Shown here in pieces: positions 61,723 through 64,000 of a stretch of DNA of 64,000 nt. Both the position numbers and the translations under genes were made by a program. The DNA comes from CAYQOX01 sp964419335 (lineage in GTDB: Bacteria > Hinthialibacterota > Hinthialibacteria > Hinthialibacterales > Hinthialibacteraceae). Each line of letters opens with the position of its first letter. Positions within the stretch are counted from its first letter, which is position 1. Under the pieces are notes generated by a model. It searched no databases. It had not been told where the DNA came from and worked only from the letters and a program-made list of their open reading frames with translations. The stretch is from contig CAYQOX010000009.1 in assembly GCA_964419335.1 (NCBI GenBank), positions 1-64,000 on the forward strand, given 5' to 3'.

Positions 61723-62727
61723 ATGGCACAAACGATTGTACGTGTTCCAAATTGGTTGGGTGATGCGGTGATGTCGACTTGTGCGCTTGAGATCTATCAC
61801 CACCATTTTCCCCATGACTCTTTATCCATCGTGGGGGTCCCCGCGACCTTGCCTGTTTTTGAGAATGCTCCTTATGTAGATGCACTGATTACCTATGACC
61901 GTGCAGATCATCATAAAGGTCTTTTCGGAATGCTTCGATTTTCCAGGGAATTGAAGCAAAGAGGTTTCGATCAAGCTTATTTACTCACCCATTCTTTTTC
62001 TTCCTCCCTACTTTTTTTTCTTTCGGGAATCCATTCCCGGGTAGGATATTCGAATTTACCTCGTGATCCTCTTTTAACGGAGAGAGTTCATCCTAAATCT
62101 GAAAGCCACCATCAAGCCCGTCGTTATGCAGATCTTTTCGCTCTGTTTGAAGAACCACTGCGTCCTAAAATCCATCTCACCACTCAAGAGCGAGAATGGG
62201 CGCATTCTTTCCTTTCAAATCATGGCCTTTTAGATGACCATTGGATAGGGATGGCGATGGGAGCAGTGAAGGGAAGCGCCAAACGTTGGCCAATTGAATA
62301 CTATGCCGAATTAACGCATTTATGCTGGAATGAATTGGGAAAACGGGTAGTACTTTTTGGTTCCCCCAATGAATATGCTTTAGCTCAAGAATTAATCTCG
62401 TTAAGCGGTCATTACGTTGTTAATTTAGCAGGGCAAACCACATTGCGCCAGTTCTTCGCTTTGCTTCAAGCCTGTCCACTGCTCGTGGCTAATGATTCCG
62501 GAGCCATGCATGTGGCCACAGCCGTAGAAACCCCGTTGATTGCGATTTTCGGTCCTACAAACCCTATTGATACCGGCCCTTTAGGTGATGAAAGTCATAC
62601 CCTGCGTTTGGCTCTCGAATGCTCACCTTGCTGTAAAGCTGAATGTCCCTTGGAACATCACCAGTGCATGCGTGATCTTCACTCATCCCATGTACTGGAA
62701 AAAATAAAAGAGGTTCTTGCTAAATAA
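61723..62727 (+). CDS. waaF: LPS heptosyltransferase II (glycosyltransferase family 9)
   Basis: 334 residues, a GT-B fold. It transfers a heptose to the inner core of lipopolysaccharide, on the cytoplasmic face of the inner membrane. The N-terminal signature is VRVPNWLGDAVMSTCALEIY, followed by YLLTHSFSSSLLFFLSGI. The donor domain has GMAMGAVKGSAKRWPIEYY and VANDSGAMHVATAVETPLIA with IFGPTNP, as in WaaF and WaaC. It follows the dockerin-like gene by 4 bp. Its presence points to a true outer membrane. The WaaF rather than WaaC assignment rests on the early WLGDAV and the AMGA motifs and is fairly sure. Confidence 0.88.
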   Translation: MAQTIVRVPNWLGDAVMSTCALEIYHHHFPHDSLSIVGVPATLPVFENAPYVDALITYDRADHHKGLFGMLRFSRELKQRGFDQAYLLTHSFSSSLLFFLSGIHSRVGYSNLPRDPLLTERVHPKSESHHQARRYADLFALFEEPLRPKIHLTTQEREWAHSFLSNHGLLDDHWIGMAMGAVKGSAKRWPIEYYAELTHLCWNELGKRVVLFGSPNEYALAQELISLSGHYVVNLAGQTTLRQFFALLQACPLLVANDSGAMHVATAVETPLIAIFGPTNPIDTGPLGDESHTLRLALECSPCCKAECPLEHHQCMRDLHSSHVLEKIKEVLAK

Positions 62728-62745
62728 CAAGAACCTCTTCTTTTA
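62708..62745. terminator. Bidirectional intrinsic terminator
   Basis: A perfect 12-bp stem AAGAGGTTCTTG / CAAGAACCTCTT (62708-62719 and 62728-62739) with an 8-nt loop that includes the waaF stop codon. T-rich tails lie on both strands. It serves waaF and the convergent purF. Confidence 0.9.
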
Positions 62746-62776
62746 ATATGCTTATGTGTCTAAGGTTAACGCTTAT

Positions 62777-64000
62777 TTATTCAAAATTGATCTTAACCAT
62801 ATTTTTTTCGGCTTCGATTTTTTCCTTTGAAAGATGACTATGCCCGTATCCATTCCAAGGAATGGGATATTTTCCACTAAAGCAAGCGGTGCAGAATTCT
62901 TTTTCGCTTCCTCCAACTGCTTCGAGTAATCCCTCGACAGAGAGATAATAGACCGAATCGACACGCAAATGCCGTTTAATTTCATCTAATGTATGGGTTG
63001 CGCCAATTAATTTTTTTCTCTCAGGGGTATCAATGCCGTAAAAACAAGGCTCAATCCATATTGGCGATGAGATTCGTAGGTGAATTTCTTTCGCTCCGAC
63101 ATTGCGCAGCATTTTGACAATTTTGCGTATGGTAGTTCCTCGAACGATGGAATCATCCACCACCACGACTTTTTTGTCTTTGAGTACTGAAGGCACAGGA
63201 TTGTATTTGATTTTCGCCCCAAAGTCGCGAATGCTTTGGCTTGGTTCAATGAAGGTACGTCCGATATAGTGACTGCGGATAATGCCGTGTTGCATAGGAA
63301 TGCCGCTTTCCATGGAATAACCCGTGGCAGAGCAAACGCTTGAATCCGGGACAGGGATCACGACATCCGCCTCGGTGGGATGTTCTTTCGCCAACACGCG
63401 GCCGAGATTTTCCCGGGCTGGATAGACATCGCGGCCAAATACAAAACTATCTGGACGAGCAAAATAAACCAGTTCGAAGATACATTGCGCTTTTCGTTCC
63501 TGTTGGGCAAAATAATGGCTCTTTAGTTCTCCCTCCCGGTTGATAATAATCATTTCCCCGGGTTCTACGGTGCGGATATAGGAGGCGCCAATAATATCAA
63601 AAGATGTCGTTTCTGAACTAAAAACATAGGAATTTCCTAACTTGCCTAAAGACAAAGGTCGAATGCCGTATGGATCGCGCAGTCCTATAACGTACTGATC
63701 GTTCATAATGACCATAGAGTAGGCGCCTTTGAGTTTCAGCAACGATTCGATTAGGGCTTCAATGAAATCGGTGCAAGCCGAACGGGCGATCAAATGAATG
63801 AGTATTTCGCTATCCGTGGTGGTACGGAAGATAGAGCCCATCGATTCTAACTCATCCCGCAGTTCGAGCGTGTTAATTAAGTTTCCGTTATGAGCCACGC
63901 TCATCCAACCACGTCGATATTCGCACAAAATGGGCTGAGCATTGACGATATCGCTTGATCCGGTGGTGGAGTAACGAACATGGCCGATGGCTCGATTTCC
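62777..64000 (-). CDS. purF: Amidophosphoribosyltransferase (5' end beyond window)
   Basis: The first committed enzyme of purine synthesis, making phosphoribosylamine from PRPP and glutamine. About 407 residues are visible, open to the window edge. The missing N-terminal residues include the catalytic Cys1. The glutaminase domain shows HVRYSTTGSS and SVAHNGNLINTLELRDE. The PRPP-binding loop is VVVVDDSIVRGTT. Cysteines in AQCIFELVYFARPD, EPCFYGIDTP and EFCTACFSGKYP match the four ligands of the 4Fe-4S cluster in Bacillus-type PurF, so this form is probably oxygen-labile and cluster-bearing. An internal ATG at 63928 is not the start, since the reading frame and homology continue upstream. Confidence 0.95.
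   Translation of the reverse strand, partial: GNRAIGHVRYSTTGSSDIVNAQPILCEYRRGWMSVAHNGNLINTLELRDELESMGSIFRTTTDSEILIHLIARSACTDFIEALIESLLKLKGAYSMVIMNDQYVIGLRDPYGIRPLSLGKLGNSYVFSSETTSFDIIGASYIRTVEPGEMIIINREGELKSHYFAQQERKAQCIFELVYFARPDSFVFGRDVYPARENLGRVLAKEHPTEADVVIPVPDSSVCSATGYSMESGIPMQHGIIRSHYIGRTFIEPSQSIRDFGAKIKYNPVPSVLKDKKVVVVDDSIVRGTTIRKIVKMLRNVGAKEIHLRISSPIWIEPCFYGIDTPERKKLIGATHTLDEIKRHLRVDSVYYLSVEGLLEAVGGSEKEFCTACFSGKYPIPWNGYGHSHLSKEKIEAEKNMVKINFE

Noticed and set aside
63928..63928. ATG as a start for purF
   Set aside because: Homology (HVRYSTTGSS) continues upstream to the window edge, so this is an internal Met and the true start is outside.
1..64000. CRISPR array, prophage, transposon or rRNA operon
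   Set aside because: No regularly spaced repeats, integrase, transposase or conserved rRNA/tRNA sequence was seen in the window.

Overview
The window looks like a chromosomal segment of an uncultured Gram-negative heterotroph. Evidence for an outer membrane is a family-9 LPS heptosyltransferase, several lipoproteins with lipoboxes, and a complete set of cell-wall genes. The mixture of a Tat-exported Gfo/Idh oxidoreductase, ThuA, DUF6807, a sulfatase remnant, a PA14 remnant, dockerin-like repeats, a parallel beta-helix lipoprotein and GFTLIE-type pseudopilins is what I would expect in PVC-like or deep-branching lineages (for example Hydrogenedentota- or Sumerlaeota-type bacteria). I cannot fix the phylum from sequence reading alone. 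I see no rRNA, tRNA, CRISPR array, insertion sequence or prophage.

Layout. 1-4.6 kb (minus): a radical-SAM/DUF2344 protein, RNase G and MurQ, the last two translationally coupled. 4.8-7.8 kb (plus): a degenerate GH2-like secreted protein and a small exported protein. 7.8-10.3 kb (minus): glycosyltransferase plus flippase. 10.6-14.6 kb: beta-helix lipoprotein, Tat oxidoreductase, sulfatase fragment. 14.7-15.4 kb: GspG-like pseudopilin. 15.4-19.3 kb (minus): Ddl, a membrane-fused MurF and an alpha/beta hydrolase. 19.4-24.6 kb: glycosyltransferase, a metallophosphatase-fold protein with its metal ligands lost, and a short RecD2-type helicase. 24.8-31.6 kb: FAH hydrolase with a DUF3313 lipoprotein, a nucleoside-hydrolase fragment, SbcD, alanine racemase, a membrane protein, and a macro-domain/BON pair. 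31.9-43 kb: DegT aminotransferase, an unknown protein, ThuA, an operon of cryptic pseudopilin, GT-C protein and ABC permease, and an operon of UbiD, Nudix and old-yellow-enzyme genes. 43-50.5 kb: PA14 remnant, three carbohydrate-type genes, NagA, a second GT-C protein and a glycine-zipper lipoprotein. 50.6-59.2 kb (minus): guanylate-kinase-like protein, then an ECF sigma factor, an anti-sigma/TPR membrane protein and a giant alpha-2-macroglobulin. 59.4-64 kb: lipoprotein, dockerin-like secreted protein, WaaF, and PurF running off the edge.

Themes. Cell-envelope metabolism dominates: MurQ, NagA, Ddl, MurF, Alr, WaaF, two glycosyltransferases, a flippase and two GT-C proteins. The strongest candidate for an undescribed system is the tightly packed operon of sigma factor, membrane anti-sigma/TPR protein and alpha-2-macroglobulin at 50.6-58.3 kb. 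Its macroglobulin carries an intact CxEQ thioester motif and an internal segment resembling the pseudopilin GspG C-terminus. A second unusual signal is a gene at 38.5-39.2 kb that aligns gaplessly to the GspG-like pseudopilin, keeping Glu5 and Pro22 but lacking the cleavage-site glycine. There are also three gene remnants and two apparent pseudoenzymes.
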